Of a stretch of 64,000 nt of DNA, positions 63,654 through 64,000 are shown piece after piece. A model generated the notes under the pieces. It did not search any database, was not told the origin of the DNA, and saw only the letters and a list, made by a program, of their open reading frames with translations. The stretch's first letter is position 1. Every line of letters starts with the position of its first letter. This stretch comes from Heloderma charlesbogerti. Lineage: Eukaryota; Chordata; Lepidosauria; Squamata; Helodermatidae. A program made the translations under genes and the position numbers. The stretch is taken from contig JANEZZ010002879.1 of assembly GCA_026122225.1 (NCBI GenBank), positions 248,001 to 312,000 of the forward strand, read 5' to 3'.

Positions 63654-64000
63654 TCGGGGTGGACGAAAGGCACTTACCTGTCGTCGAAGGACGTTCGCGG
63701 TGGGGGGGAGGCGCTTCGCTGCTCCCCCCGCGAAGTTCAGGCCGGGGGGGAGGCTTCCCGCCTCGCCCGGCCGCGAACGCGAAAGTTTTAAAAAAAAAAC
63801 ACGCCCCCTGATAGGCTACGTGACGATTCACATAGCCTATCACGGCTAGATCTGCAAAGTCAGCCGTGATAGGCTACGTCAATCGTCACGTAGCCTATCA
63901 CGGGTGACTTTAAAAAAAAAAAAAAAGCGCGTACGCAAATGGCGGCCCCCATAGGGAGCCGCCATTCGCGTTCCTTATTTAGTCGCTGTAGTCTACGTAA
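63654..64000 (-). mobile_element. Compound-palindrome hAT element, left part, runs off the window
   Basis: It starts TCGGGGTGGACGAAAGGCAC (second base changed from the consensus). B end with G/C runs, H1 (about 63808-63844), H1 (about 63864-63902), H2 (63931-63970) and the left arm of H3 follow. The order and sequence match 31691-32665 closely. The centre and A end lie beyond the window. Confidence 0.82.

Overview
This is a repeat-dominated piece of a vertebrate nuclear genome, most likely a squamate reptile (lizard or snake). The basis is the mixture of repeats: a nearly uninterrupted BovB (RTE-clade) LINE, CR1 and L2 LINE copies whose protein motifs are still readable, a gypsy-like gag relic, and a great many non-autonomous hAT-type DNA transposons. 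I found no exon, promoter, tRNA or rRNA of a host gene that I could defend. The only long open frames belong to retrotransposons.

The dominant content is about forty short hAT-like insertions, roughly a third of the window. I recognised them by ends close to TAGGGATG...CATCCCTA (or CAGGGG...CCCCTG and TAGTGCTGTGC variants). Most are bracketed by 8-bp target-site duplications (TSDs): 14 perfect and about 10 with one mismatch. Most belong to one striking architecture, called here the compound-palindrome family. A core is built from ordered hairpins: H1 (GTGATAGGCTACGTAAA and its complement), H2 (ACGCAAATGGCGGC and its complement), H3 (TAGTCTACGTAAA, or TAGCCTACGTAAA, and its complement) and a central H4 (ACGCAAATAGCG and its complement). 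The hairpin order is itself mirrored about H4 (H1-H1-H2-H3-H4-H3-H2-H1-H1), so the element is a palindrome made of palindromes. The core is flanked by unlike ends. The A end (TAGGGATGTCAGAGAATT...) carries a GGCCGAATGC hairpin. The B end (TAGGGATGTACGAAAGTCAC...) is rich in G and C runs. An older C end (..GGACTCCAGTGAGGCCGG..) replaces A in more decayed copies. For these elements strand + means the A or C end is on the left.

Layout: 1-8.5 kb holds a reptile SINE-like repeat, element 2163-2692, and element 2905-6634 split by an almost intact BovB (3229-6128). 8.5-27 kb has scattered hAT elements, CR1 and LINE tails and two simple repeats. 27-36.8 kb is the densest zone: an element nested in an element (28226-28785 inside 27837-29185), a head-to-tail trio (29675-31322), and a minus-strand gypsy-like gag relic cut by further copies. 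37.6-40.1 kb is a broken BovB copy. 42-48 kb is comparatively poor in palindromic elements. 48.97-51.16 kb is a separate hAT element with a perfect TSD that itself hosts a BovB fragment and two palindromic elements. 55.4-58.5 kb is a degenerate CR1. 59.4-63.65 kb is an L2 LINE interrupted by three palindromic elements, and another begins at 63654 and runs off the window.

The genes do not form a pathway. What the window shows is layered transposition. LINEs provide the only enzyme-coding frames, and the palindromic hAT elements carry no transposase and must have been mobilised in trans. Nesting order suggests L2, CR1 and gypsy-like copies are oldest, then C-type palindromic elements, then A/B-type elements (which insert into each other), with the intact BovB among the youngest.
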